Program-made: the position numbers and the translations under genes
The notes under the pieces: generated by a model
Databases searched by the model: none
Seen by the model: the letters and a program-made list of their open reading frames with translations, nothing else
What the model was told of the DNA's origin: nothing
Part shown: one piece after another, positions 10,823 through 22,167 of the stretch
How the letters are laid out: each line of letters starts with the position of its first letter
Numbering within the stretch: position 1 is the first letter of the stretch
Source of the DNA: Chara braunii
Taxonomy: Eukaryota > Streptophyta > Charophyceae > Charales > Characeae
Assembly: GCA_003427395.1 (NCBI GenBank)
Contig: BFEA01000204.1
Coordinates: 829,692-893,691, forward strand
DNA length: 64,000 bases
Direction: 5' to 3'

Positions 10823-11641
10823 GTGACACTATCTGGCCTTCAATGTGATTGTGTATGCTGGACATTGTCATCTCGCTATTGCTCATTTTCCTTGCAATTA
10901 GGTTTGCCTATCAGGGACCTTCAGAAGATCGCTGGTTTACAAGAGATGAACTAATTTAGACAGCACCGCATATTGTGTCCTACTATGAGAGAGGTAAGAG
11001 AGGAATTAACGTAATTGACAGATAAAGTTGATAACTTTCTTGGAGGACCTCGAAAATTAGGCCGGCGAGAGTGAAAGGCCGTCCACGATTCAGACCCCAA
11101 ATCCGAATCTCAGGGCCAGAGGCCTGGGCTGAGAAAGGCCAAGACACTCAGTTTCAGGAAAGTCATAGTCGGGGACCTTAGCAGTCAAGTTCCACAGGCA
11201 ACCGGCTAACAGTCATATCCCAGGGGCAAAAACCACGTCTCATAATAACGAGTCATATTGGAAAGTCACGGCCCACGGTCGAAGGATACTCCACAGGCAA
11301 AAGTCGTGTCCCAGAGGCAGGAGTCACAAACCCCAGTCAAAAGTCATGTGCCACAATCGAAAAGTCGTGGCTCAAAGGTCCAAGCAGCAGCACACCAATG
11401 AAAACTCGGGAACTGTACCAGGCCTGACATTCTGAAGCAAACAGGCCGTGGGGATGTGGGACCAGAACAGAGTCAAGACCCAAGAAGGCAGAGACTGGGA
11501 TGAGTTGAAGCTCAGTCCAAGACAATATGAGGACTGGCCAGCCTCCTCATGAGGCAGATTGCTCATTTGCATGAAGTGTGGAAGTGCTGGTGCACTTGTG
11601 CGCTATTGGGAAGAGCAGAGCGCTGAGCCAGGGTGCTGTGC

Positions 11642-11702
<61 letters not shown>

Positions 11703-12180
11703 GCACTGGCAGGGAGAAGGCAGCCATAGCTGCGCCAGTGCAGAGTGTTAGTGCTAGTAGTGGTAGTTAGTAGGACTAGCAGTGGATGTATCCAGAGTAG
11801 ATCCTTGAGTAGTAGTTAGTGAGTGTGCATGCATGTAGGGAGAGAAGACACAGTGAGGACATAGCTAGAGAGAAGACCAGTGTGAGAGAGAGAGAAAGAC
11901 AAAGAGAGAAGAACAGCTGGAAAGAGGCACTTACCTGCAAGCTGACGCTAGTTACTGGTTACCTTTGTATGCGTTGATGAGCGCTGGTGACTTGAACTCT
12001 TGCTCTTGTGATAATTTGCTGGAAGTGATAAGCTGCACTATCTGGTTTTCTACTCTCTGGCATCCAGTGTGCGAATTCGTGTCATCTCACTTGTGTTTGA
12101 TGCATGTCTATGTGTGCACTCATTGGTGATGAACTGTGCAGTTCATAGCACTGACCAGCATTGATTGCTCCTAATGCATG
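10823..12180. other. Non-coding interval with (AG)n
   Basis: No gene seen. 11,290-11,380 has loose repeats around aaaagtcatgtgccacaatcg. A clean (AG)n tract occupies 11,645-11,699. A splice-donor consensus (minus strand) is at 11,929-11,936. Confidence 0.5.
11645..11699. repeat. (AG)n microsatellite
   Basis: About 27 uninterrupted AG dinucleotides. Confidence 0.95.
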
Positions 12181-12290
12181 AGGATTGACTGTCAGCTTGC
12201 CCTACCACTTTTCCTCTCAGAATCCTTTGCCATTCTGTCATATAATTCGTGTGCAACAAGAAAAGAGGAGAGTTGTCTATATTGTTGAGA

Positions 12291-15200
12291 CTATGGTCTC
12301 AATTTGCCCATCACTGGGTCGCTGCCCTTGCGGGAGTTTCGCTGTGCCATTTTTTCCAGATCAATCTGTTGTCTGCCACTTTTGCAATCTTTCCCTGTAG
12401 AAGCCAGTCTCTCATGAAATAACGTCTCTTGGTAGCTAGCCTTTCTGGTCTGACTTTCGCTGTTGGTGTCACCTCCCTCGATCTGCACCGAATCTCAGTT
12501 TCCATCATACCCGACAGTAGGGCCCACACTTCTTCCCTTGCCAGCTCGGTTATCTCGATAGTCTTGGTACACCTCCTTTTCCAGATCACCCGCAGAGCCA
12601 GCTTCCTGAGAAGGCGAAACCAGATTTCCTTGCCGCCTTTGAGATTGTTAGAAATGTTGGAAACAGAAGGATGTTCTGAGGAGATGTGGGGGGAGGGGGT
12701 GTTGAGAAGAGGAGGGACCATAGGTTGCGGACCTTGTTCCATATCCACGCTGCTTCAGTGCAGTACAAGAGGCAGTGGGGTATATCTTCTGGTCCGTTGT
12801 CTGTGCACAACTCACATAATTCGGAGCTGTCAGGATCCTTATGTTTCCTCCTCTTGTGGAGCCATAGATTGACGGGCAGAGATGTCTGGGCTACGAGCCA
12901 CTGCATGCTTCGGATCCTAACCGGTCTGATGGACAGGTACTTCGTCCAGGGGATGGAAATGGGGTCCGTAGGTTCTAGGTTCGGGATCTTCCTCCATTTT
13001 TCTTCGAGTCTGGGATCCGGGTCTGTGGTCTGTAATCCTCAGTCACATCCAAACTTTACATTGTATTCGAATATCGTTCTCGTTCTCCCAGATTTCTGCT
13101 GTTTCAAGATCCACTCTTTCGGGTTGGATTTGAGGTATGAAATGCTGAGATCGGGTTGGAAGACCGTCCAGGGTTTGGTTTTTGGGACCCTCACTTTCCT
13201 CAGTCGGAAGGATTCTAGCATCTCACACTGGGGTTCTTTATTCATAATTTCCAGCCCTTGTAGGATGTGATTAGTAATCGGGTGGGAGAAGAATTTGGAG
13301 AGGCAGCTTGTTGCATTGGTTCGGGAGACGAATTGGTATGCTCTGCGAGGTTGGGTCTGGGAAATGAGTATGCCCCGGTCCCCGGATTTCCACGAGAAGT
13401 CCTCCCTTAGGAGGGAGAGCCACTGTGTTGGGATGCTCTTCTTAATCTGTGTTAATTTTTTGTGAGGGCGTGGCAGCCTTTTAATTCATTTGGGAGTTCC
13501 CGTTCGGTTGACCGTCTTCGATCTTCTGCCCAAATGTGTCTCACCCGCCACACCCCTTTTTCCACCTAGGATAGCCATCTCCTGTCTTTTGAGCGTAGTA
13601 TCCAGCGTGATCAACTCGGGTCGAGGATCCAGGGGTTGCAGAACAGAGGTTGTCTCCGGACCTCTTCTCTGTTTCCTGGTGCACCACGTTTGCTCGACAT
13701 CATTCTTCGCCAGGCTCTGAGGGCGGGCTTCCAGTATGGAATTGCTGTTGGGGTGGGGGTTGTAACAGGATCTGTTGGTTTTCTTCTACGAGGTCTGCCT
13801 GATTTGATTGTCCAGTCCTTCGTCATTATCCAGAAAAGACCTCTCGTGTTTGGAGGGGAGTTGATAGGTGCTTGATTTTTTATGTTGCCTAGAGACATCT
13901 AGGTCCATGGAATGAATTGTCTTATCAGGATCTTGATAATCCATTTCATCTGCAGTGCTATGGATTTCTGTTTGGGATCAATTAGCCCAAGACCACCCTC
14001 CTGCGGTTTCTTGATGATGTGGTTCCAGGCTACTTTGTTGATACACATAGTCTTGTTGGGATCTTCGGTCCATAGATAGCATCTAGCCCTGTTTTTTAAC
14101 TTTGAGGTCTTCGTCGGGGGGGGACCAGGTGGATGCCATGTACCACAATCTGGAGAAGATTGTCGTGTTAATTATTAATGCTTTTTTGATTAAGGAGGTC
14201 TGCGCGGTTTTGCACGGGGCCGAGTGATTGCCCTGGCGACTAGGTTTTGGCCCATGCCTGGCCACACTCCGTCCTTGTTTACCATGATACCAAGGACTCT
14301 TAGTGCCTGATCTCTTGTAGACCATGACATGGGTGTGGCTGTATCGGTCGGTTGGGGTGGGGTCCCGTCTGCTAGCCACCATCCTTCGGTTTTGCCCCAA
14401 TTAACCTTCATTTTCGATGCCAATCACAAAGCTTCCATTGCTCTTACGAGGACTTGGAATGAGCAGTTGTTGGCGAGAAAGAAGACAGTGAGGTTGTCGG
14501 CAAACATTAGCGTAGTGCATGGAAGTTGCGTTCAGTAAGGCGGTCGATGGATGAATCTTTTCGAAGGAAGGAGGCTGTGACTTCCATAATAAAGAGGAAG
14601 ATGGGAGGAGCCAATGGGTCACCTTGTCTAACCGATCTTGATATTAGGTAGGTCTCTGAAAGAATCCTATTGACCTGCACTCTGCCTGTTGCGTTTGAAT
14701 AGAGGACTCTAACCCATTCTTTTTTCCATGCAGGCATGCAGGAAGTCCCAGTTCACCTGATCGTAGCCCATTTCGAAGTCAAAAAATAGGATTGTTGCCT
14801 TCATTCGTTTTTCCGTGATCTCCTTTGCCGGCTCATTTAGTGTCATCACGTTGTCTAGTATGTATCGGCCAGGGATAAAGCCTGCTTGGTCGATATGAAA
14901 TCATTTGTTTGTTAGGTTTGTGATTCTGTTTGCAAGAGCCTTGGCGAGGATTTTGTAGGGTGTGGTGAGTAGTGATATGGATCTATAGTTCTTCAGGTCT
15001 TCTTTCTCTCCTTTCTTGTGCAGCAGAGATACCACACTGGTGCTTGGTTCATTGCCTAGGCCTCCCTTTAGCCTGCTACCATTGAAAAAATCGAGCAGGT
15101 CCTTTCCTAGAGTTGGCCAGAAGTAACTCCAAAATTCTTTCGAGAAGTCGTTGATGCATGGAGTGTTGTCATTTCCCATCTGGGTCAGGGCTATGTGTAG

Positions 15201-16560
15201 CTTAGCCAGGGTTAGGGTTTTGCCCAGAACTTTCGCTTAAGCTATTGAGATCGTTTTGTCTAGGTACGACATCATGTGTTGACGGGCTGTTAGGTTCGTT
15301 GTGGTCGGGGGTGAAGGCGCCTGCGACTTGTATAGGTCTGCGTAGAATGTCCTGGCTATCCTAACCATCTATGTACCAGCTGTTTTGACATTCCCTTGAT
15401 TTGTTGGGTCTTTGAGGCGCTCTATCATTTTATTCCTCGCATTCACTTTAATTATGGAGAAGAAGAATTGAGTCATGGTTTCATTGAGTGTGTAGTCCGT
15501 CATCCTAACGCACATTGTAGTCCTCTCAAATCCCATTTTCTCCAATCATTTAGTTCCTCTTTTGTATCAGCTAGTAGATCCTGGTAGAACTTGCTAGAGG
15601 GGTCCTTTGCGAGGTTAGCTTCTGCGACTGAGATGGCAAATTGGAGTTTTTCCCTTCTCCTTTTGCGATCCCCCGCTATGCCCCGTGAGTTTGCTGATAT
15701 TGTTCGGGTTAGGCTTGCGTAACTATCGATGAACCATTGGTGTCTGTTTGTCTGTCTGAGTTCTCGCTGTTTTTGGATGGACCAGTTTTCTTTGACAGCT
15801 GCAGACAGCCTCTCAGTCGCTAGGAGGGAGTTGTTCAGCCTGAAAAAACCCTGTCCTGTTTCAACTGGTGAGTTAAAATTGAGCAGCAGTTGAATGGGCT
15901 TGTCGTCTAGTCCTTTGAAGGTGGCTGAAGGACGGATTTCAGCTTCTTTGATTGCGCCTTGTAGGGTTTCGGAGATCAGGAAGTAGTTGATCCTGGACAG
16001 TGAAGTCTGATTGGCTTGGTTCTTTTTGATCCGGGAGAAAACTTTTTTGTCCCAATGGAGCGCCCTGAATGGACCTCACAGTTCAAATCAGATTTTGTGT
16101 CCGGGTTCCCGCTCTTGTGGGACCCATTAATGTGTCCTAGAGATCCGGTCCAAGTTGGGATCCAGAGTTGTGTTCCAGTCTCCTGCAATGATCAATAGTT
16201 GCGGGTTGGGGATAAGAGGTTTAATCAACTTTAATGTCCTCAAAGAAATCAGTCTTCCAGGTTCTGCGTTGGGTGCATATAGGTTGAGGATTCTTAGCTC
16301 TTCGCATCTTATGTCTACCCATGACCATCTACCCTCCAGAATCTTGGACGAACTTGGTATTATAATTGCAGTTCCTCTCTTGATCTGGCCATCCCCCTGC
16401 TGTCTTCTTCACACTTTGCTGTATTCTAGTATGGTTGTTCAGGTTGGACAGATGGGTCTCTTGGCTTAGTATCATATCAGGCTTGGGCTGATCTTTTCCT
16501 GTGAGACCGAGCCTGATATCTCTGATTTTGTCCACCTTGGCTAAGATGTTCCCTAGACCA
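12291..16560 (-). pseudogene. LINE-3 ORF2 (endonuclease-RT), heavily broken
   Basis: Pieces in order on the minus strand: LSQETHL (endonuclease, about 16.46 kb), the RT start (KNYRSISLLTTPYKIL, 15,179-14,901), RSVRQGDPLAPP (14,737-14,507), the catalytic site in a shifted frame at about 14,490-14,504 reading MFADN, WGKTEGWW (14,423-14,190), and the C-terminal knuckle CELCTDNGPEDIPHC at about 12.8 kb. The second catalytic Asp is Asn (AAC at 14,493-14,495) where LINE-4 has FADD. It would nick DNA and reverse-transcribe if intact, but it is dead. Confidence 0.8.
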
Positions 16561-16884
16561 TTGACATTCCAGCTTAGTATTTGGAGACCCTGGCATACCA
16601 GTTGGTCTTCAGTGGGCTGCCTTGCCCTTTTCTGGTCTCTGTGGGGCTCGACATTGGCTGATAACTTGTTTCTCTCTTTGCTCCCCCCCTTTTTTCTTTT
16701 TTTTTTCCTTCCTGTTTGGCTGCCTATTGACTTGTGTTTTGCGGTTTTTGTTTCTGCGTGTGTGAACCGGGTTTAATTACTGTTAGGGGTGGGATCTTCA
16801 GTCCACTGCAGCATCGTTCTTGCTGCTCTCGGTGTCTGAATCCCTGTTGTCATCCCTCGCTGATGCAGGGCCCATGTTGTATTC

Positions 16885-17694
16885 TCATGCACTGCTTTCC
16901 GACAAAGCATGTGGTACTTCGGTGCCTCCTCCAGGGGAGAACTTATCGCCCAAACCCAGCCCTTCCTCGTCTTCTTCCTCCATGACGTCTTCTATCCCCA
17001 TGTCCACATCCATGGGGGTAGCCTCATCTTGCAGTGAGCTCTTTGAGGTCAAAAGGTGACTTGTGATGATATCTCCCAGAGAGCCAGCAATGATCTCAGT
17101 CGTGTTGGATCTGTCATTCAACACATTGTAAGGGATCCCTGTGATCGTGTTCCAAGCCCTCCAAGTCAAGCCTTCACTGAGTTTCGCTTTTTCCTCGAGC
17201 TTGACCAGGATGGGGCCGAAGGGGGTAAGGATCGGCGCGTCAGAACTCTTACCCTCAACCGTCAATTCTCGTGGAGGAACCCCATATACCCCCACAGGGA
17301 TTTCTGTTGGAATGTTATCCCTGATGTTCTTTGTCAGGGCGCGGTCGTCGTCGAGGGTGGGGATTGCAAAGGATGCGTCGGTGGCCACCTGCCACTCATT
17401 GAGTTTGCTCCTAAAATCAGCGGTCAAACTGCCCTGATGGTCTTTCTATCAGCATTTGCTGATTTGATGACATGGGGGGCTTGTTTTCCGCTATCGTCTG
17501 GACTGTGATGAATTTTTCTCTTTGTTCTTTTTTATAGTCCCGGTTCTGGTCGAACAGTCATTTCGTTTGTGCTGCCACTGTTGCGATCTCTTGTGTGAGT
17601 AGGCGCTGTTCGTTCTTCTTGCCTGCTTCATCTCTAGGGGGTCCCCTTGTCCTCTTGTCCCTTCCTTTTGACAGTTTCCAATTCTTGGAAACAC
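16885..17694 (-). pseudogene. LINE-3 ORF1 protein remnant
   Basis: The frame 17,427-16,885 (180 residues) resembles LINE-4 ORF1: EWQVATDASFAIP versus EWQIATDVSFKIP, and TEIPVGVYGVP versus TETPMGVFETVP. It also shares WRAWNTITGIPYNVL-type sequence and an acidic C-terminus. Upstream, 17,694-17,491 has a basic stretch that may be the N-terminus in another frame. I see no CCHC knuckle or RNA-recognition motif. ORF1 proteins of this class usually coat LINE RNA; that role is inferred from position. Confidence 0.65.
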
Positions 17695-17700
17695 TCCAGT

Positions 17701-18273
17701 ACTTTTGACGTTTTGTGGATCTGAAAACGGGCATTAGTTAGAACCATAATTTTGTCTTGCTTCAGGTTGTTGTGTTGTTGGTGTGTTCATGGATCCCACT
17801 GAAAACATAACGGCAAGTGTGCGTGCACAGGAGAGAGAAAGGGAGAGGAGAGAGAGAAATGGAGAGAGAAAGGGAGGGAGCAAGGGAGAGAGAAGCAAAG
17901 GAAGATATGACAACAAGGCCAATCCCCCCGCCTTCTTCTGCTTATGTATTCTTCTTCTCCTTCTTCTTTTTCTTAGTCATGTACCCTACACGGTAGGTAG
18001 AACAAATGAAGTGAATGCTTGCATACAACAGGTGGTATGGCTGATTCCACTTTACTGGGGCTTATCCGTGCCCCAAGGCATGAACCCCCTGATTAGTCTG
18101 CATCACCAGCAGCATGTCAGGACTTGGGCTGCTCCAAGTACTCGGAGTTTGTTGGTCTCCTCCACTTTAGGAAGGCTGAGATGGACACTGGAAAGAACAA
18201 AAGAAGCATCATGGATCCAATAGCTGATGTTTGAAAAGATGAAATGTCGTGTCCTTTGTGCTGTGAGCAGTCA
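17701..18273. other. Non-coding; GA-rich tract
   Basis: Sequence upstream of LINE-3, including a GA-rich tract at about 17,830-17,900. No gene recognised. Confidence 0.4.
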
Positions 18274-18321
18274 GTTCTTCTTCTTCTTCTTCTTCTTCTT
18301 CTTCTTCTTCTTCTTCTTCTT
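18274..18321. repeat. (TTC)n microsatellite
   Basis: About 16 uninterrupted TTC units followed by non-repetitive sequence. Confidence 0.9.
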
Positions 18322-18625
18322 CCAACTTCTTTGCGTCCTCCTTCACCTTTGCCTTCTTCAGCTCTGCTTTGTGTCATGTCCTCTTTTGTGGAATTAGTGC
18401 CCATTTTTTTATAGAATCTGTGGTTTGAGAAGCCCTGGCAGTCAATTTGTGGAAGTGCACAATTTTCTAAAGCATTCCCACCTGAGCATAATCAAACCGT
18501 GATCGGGGATTATAGGTCCCCCTCAGAATCCCTTTTGGTTGTCGGTTGTTGCCTTACATGCCAGATTCCGAAAAGTAAAAAAGTGACCTTTCTTATTTAT
18601 CTTCACAAATTGTGGGAAATTCTAG

Positions 18626-18772
18626 GATGGAGCTGTGGCGTTGGATTCAGCGGATCTGGACATGCTAGACCCAGAGGTGAGGCGGGACATCAAGACTGCA
18701 GCACGGTTGCACGGACCAGACCAATACCCAGTCAATTATGCCAGATTCGTCGAGCTGATGCGTACAGTGCTG
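18626..18772 (+). CDS. Candidate single exon of an unidentified host gene
   Basis: An open block of exactly 49 codons, preceded by a T-rich stretch ending ttctag and followed by gtgagc, so both ends look like splice sites and the phase is 0. The translation starts DGAVALDSADLDMLDPEV and ends ARFVELMRTVL. Its balanced composition differs from the repeat translations around it. I do not recognise the family. The flanks are AT-rich as expected of introns and no partner exon is visible. It could be a chance frame or a captured fragment. Confidence 0.4.
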
Positions 18773-18887
18773 GTGAGCTTCTTCCCCTGCCCATACAGTA
18801 CCTGCTTTCTCTCTTCTCGCCCTCTCATAGAGCATGGGGTGATCATATCCTTATCTTCTTTTCTTTTCTTTTCCCCTTTTTTTTTTC

Positions 18888-19085
18888 CAGTCAAACAGGG
18901 CCTTATGGTCCTGACTCCCCTGTCCATTCTGGGGAGTGTCAGTCCAGTTCCTTTTCCACCAGCAAGTCATAAGGATACAATAAATTACACACACACACAC
19001 ACGCTTCCCTCCATTTGGCTGAAGGATCCCTGAGCAGCATTGATTACTCCATCTTCATGGAGGATTGACTGTTGGCTTGCCCATC
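18888..19085 (-). repeat. LINE 3' module, copy 2 (severely 5'-truncated LINE)
   Basis: The same block as at 161-400, here carrying a (CA)n insertion (acacacacacacac near 18,990) and bordered on the left by a T-rich run at 18,875-18,889 (poly(A) on the minus strand). No ORF2 sequence is directly attached. Confidence 0.75.
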
Positions 19086-19440
19086 TTCACAAAGTCCTGT
19101 CAGCCGTGGCATATCCCAGCTGTCAGTTCTACTTGAAGCTCAAGACTGCTCTTGTAGTTGGGCCATATCCATACGCTTGTTAAACAACCCCTGTTATTAT
19201 CTGTCCTTGCGTGCCTAGAAGCAGCGCTCCTCTGACCCATTCTGATAGACCGGTTGAGACTCTTACCTTCTCCATCGATTTATTCCCCCCCATTAGAACC
19301 CTTAACCCTCCTCTATGATTACAGACTCCATAGACGGAGCCGATGACGGTGTATTTCTTGAAATTCACAGGATCATAATTCATACTTTAACTGAGCTGTT
19401 AACTGACTTGTCCCCAAGTTGACTTGAAACCCTAAACCCT
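19086..19440. other. Non-coding with short telomere-like island
   Basis: No gene seen. The end (19,420-19,443) reads gaaaccctaaaccctagcc, close to the plant telomere unit CCCTAAA. Confidence 0.5.
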
Positions 19441-20255
19441 AGCCTGAGAGTGCGGTGGGGTCTGTGAGCGAAGCGCCTTCCGTGTGCTGCCCTACCCAGC
19501 GTTGGCTCGGGGTTCATTATGCCATGCCTCTCACGACCTGTGACCCTGGGAGGGGGGTGAGCTGAAACCTATGAGCCATGTTAGAGTTGTGCCAGTCCTT
19601 CCACTTGAGATGGGTGATCCGGATCTTAGCCACTTTGCCATTGATCAACCGTACTTGCTGGAACTTGTCTATAGGTTCCTGTTGTCTCTCCGGTTGGACT
19701 TGCAATTGAAGCTAACGCTTCGCCACTAGCTGAGTATTTCCACCTCCATCATTGATTCCACCGAGGCCCATGTTCTCTCTCATGGGCTGGGCGAAGTGTC
19801 CAAGGTTCTGCTGCATCTCTCTTTCCATATGATCCAAAGTGTCACCCTTTGTATTAATCCAAACCAGACGCATTCAGATTTGCCCAAAATTTGAGGGGAT
19901 GTTAGTACAGAGAATCAGTTGGATTGTGTGTTCTGCGAGCGAGGAGAGGAATAGGTGGTCCCACAAGTTGGACGCTCTAGTCCAGAATTCGGTCGCCTCC
20001 GTGCAGGTGATCAGACAGTGAATTAAATCGTCCGGCTCGTTCTCTGAGCATACTACGCATAGGTCCGAGCTATTGGGATCATTTTTCTTCCTTCTTGTGT
20101 GGAGCCAACTGTTGACAGGGAGAGCCCTGTAACTGATCAGCCATTGAAGGCTTCTGACTTTGGCCAGGCGAATGGACTTGTACGTGGCCCACAGTATTTT
20201 CGCGATTCGGTCCGCCTCAGTGCCAATCAGTTTGACCCATCTTCATCATATTCTT
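19441..20255 (-). mobile_element. LINE-5: ORF2 3'-terminal fragment
   Basis: Broken frames read like the end of LINE-4 ORF2: a knuckle region near 20,080-20,020 (..DPNSSDLCVVC..) and, at 19,705-19,517, LINGKVAKIRITHLKWKDWHNS, matching VSGKVAEIREDRTRWKDWHNS. The fragment is cut at about 20,255 by the oligo(T) end of LINE-6. Confidence 0.7.
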
Positions 20256-20257
20256 AT

Positions 20258-21000
20258 CTTTTTTTTTTTTTTTTTTAAACAGGGCGTTAAAGTCCTGGCT
20301 CCATTCTGGGGACCATCAGTCCGGTTCCTATTCCACCGGCAAGCCAGAAAATGATTACAATAAGAATCACGCACGCTTCCTTCCATCTGGCCGAAGGACC
20401 CCTGAGCGGCATTGATTGCTCCACCTTGGTGGAGGATTGACTGCCAGCTTGCCATGTCTCGCTCTTCCCTCTCAGACCTAGTAACCAGTGGCAGATAGTT
20501 CCATGTCCCCTAGAAGGAGCTCAACCCTTGACCAAGCTAGCCTCTATGTCCTCAGTTGCCCTTCTTGTCCATGGGCCGCAGTGATCTCTGCCCCACTTTT
20601 TCCTTCCCCGAATCCCCTTGATTAAAAACACTAGAACCCTTACATTCGAATGAGGCCTAGGATGCGAATATGACCTCATACGTTGCCTGCTGGTGAAAGC
20701 CTCTTTCTGGTACTGAATTGTGCCACTCCTTCCAGCATACCCGGTCCTCTCGCAATTCTGCAATCTTGCCATTTATCAGCCAATTCCTGTAGAATCTCTG
20801 CCTCTCCTTCTTACGCTGCTCTTCGTCTTCTGTCCAAGCTTGTTTGGTCTTCTGCCATCTGCAGAGGATCTCAGCTTGTATCAATGTTCTGGTTTCTCTC
20901 CACACCTTCTCCGGTGGGTTAGACCGCCCCTCAATTGTCCTGCTGCATCTCTCCTTCCATATGACCCATAGGGTCACTTTCCTGATGAGTTCAAACCAGA
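20258..21000 (-). mobile_element. LINE-6: 5'-truncated LINE nested in or abutting LINE-5
   Basis: From the right: an ORF2 C-terminal frame (20,977-20,657) with MTLWVIWKERCSRTIEGRS and GKIAELREDRVCWKEWHNS, then a 3' module (20,276-20,450), then an oligo(T) run (20,258-20,275), the poly(A) of the minus strand. Similarity to LINE-4 stops near 21,000. At about 740 bp this is a typical 5'-truncated LINE copy. Its poly(A) edge falls inside LINE-5 coding sequence. Confidence 0.75.
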
Positions 21001-21364
21001 TCCTTTCTGCCTTTTGCGCCCCTCAGGGCCCCAGGGGGTACGAACAAAGAGGAAACATGGGAGAGAGAAGGACAAGTTAGAGTAGGTGAAAATACGGGTG
21101 AACGCGGGTTACAAAGGAAGGCTTTATCGCAGGGGGGCGGAAGCAAATCAATGCCTGCCAATGTCCAAGATCGACTATTGGAGGTTGGGCGCACAGGCGA
21201 GGGGTTCAGGGTTTAGGGTTTTATCGTAGATCTTCCAAAGGGGCAGGGAGGTGTGTGGGGAGGAAACAGGTTGGCAAGGATAATGGATGAGCTCTTTCTA
21301 GGGACAATGGCGCTATCTGGCAAACCTGGACTCCAGGTCTGAGAGGAAAGAGAGGGATAGGGCA
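21001..21364. other. Unassigned
   Basis: No gene recognised. A short cagggtttagggtttt telomere-like piece is at about 21,208-21,223. Confidence 0.4.
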
Positions 21365-21561
21365 AGCTGACAGTCACTCCTCCACCGCGGTGGAGCAATC
21401 AATGCTGTTCAGGGATCCTTCGGCCTGATGGAAGGAAGCGTGTGTGAGTGTTCTTGATGTAATGTATATTTTTACTTGCCGGTGGAATAGGAACCGGACT
21501 GATGCTCCCCAGAATAGAAGGAGCCAGGACCATAAGGCCCTGTTTTTGTTATAAAAAAAAA
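21365..21561 (+). repeat. LINE 3' module, copy 3, inverted
   Basis: The block found at 20,276-20,450, now on the plus strand and ending in oligo(A) (21,553-21,561) directly before the gap. Together the two copies form an inverted pair about 0.9 kb apart. Confidence 0.75.
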
Positions 21562-21701
21562 NNNNNNNNNNNNNNNNNNNNNNNNNNNNNNNNNNNNNNN
21601 NNNNNNNNNNNNNNNNNNNNNNNNNNNNNNNNNNNNNNNNNNNNNNNNNNNNNNNNNNNNNNNNNNNNNNNNNNNNNNNNNNNNNNNNNNNNNNNNNNNN
21701 N
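21562..21701. other. Assembly gap (140 N)
   Basis: Run of N beginning directly after an oligo(A) run. Confidence 1.
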
Positions 21702-21820
21702 TTGTAACCTTACTCCAGCATTCTCAGGTCCATACAACCTATCTGCCTGCAAAAGGGCTATGACGGCGCTTACCATTGAGGCTCATACTTCAAGGATTCT
21801 TTTTCATACGGAAGTATCGT

Positions 21821-21842
21821 CCTAAACCCTAAACCCTAGACC
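21821..21842. repeat. Interstitial telomere-like CCCTAAA island
   Basis: cgtcctaaaccctaaaccctag: two complete and flanking partial units of the plant-type telomere repeat, in the 3' sequence of LINE-4. Confidence 0.7.
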
Positions 21843-22167
21843 CTCTCTTTGCAGTGCCCTAGCTGGCCACTCCACTGGTTCCTTCTGTCCTCCAATCTTG
21901 TCCTTCCTTTCCGAACCCCCAGTCATTGGCTCTGAACGCAGAGATGGTATCATACCCTGAGCCCCCAATCCCTCTTGAGTTCGTGTCCTAGCTATGCTGC
22001 CCCCATACGTGTTCCCCTGTCTGTCTCTGACTCCGCCGCCTCCCTGACTCTTGGTGCTCGGTCACCCGTCTCTGAACTTGAACCAATCTTTTCCGCTTCC
22101 TGCCGAATCTCCGCACCCTTCCCCTCCAGCAGCCATAGCCTGTCAGGGGCTGACAGGCCTTTAGACC

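Larger units (their letters stand above)
12181..17700 (-). mobile_element. LINE-3: degenerate L1-like retrotransposon with ORF1 and ORF2
   Basis: Minus strand. ORF1 remnant at 17.4-16.9 kb, endonuclease remnant at 16.5-16.0 kb, RT at 15.2-14.2 kb and C-terminal region down to 12.3 kb; then only the ORF-proximal edge of the 3' module (gactgtcagcttgcc near 12,187). It is more diverged from LINE-1 and LINE-4 than they are from each other, and carries many frameshifts. Confidence 0.8.
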
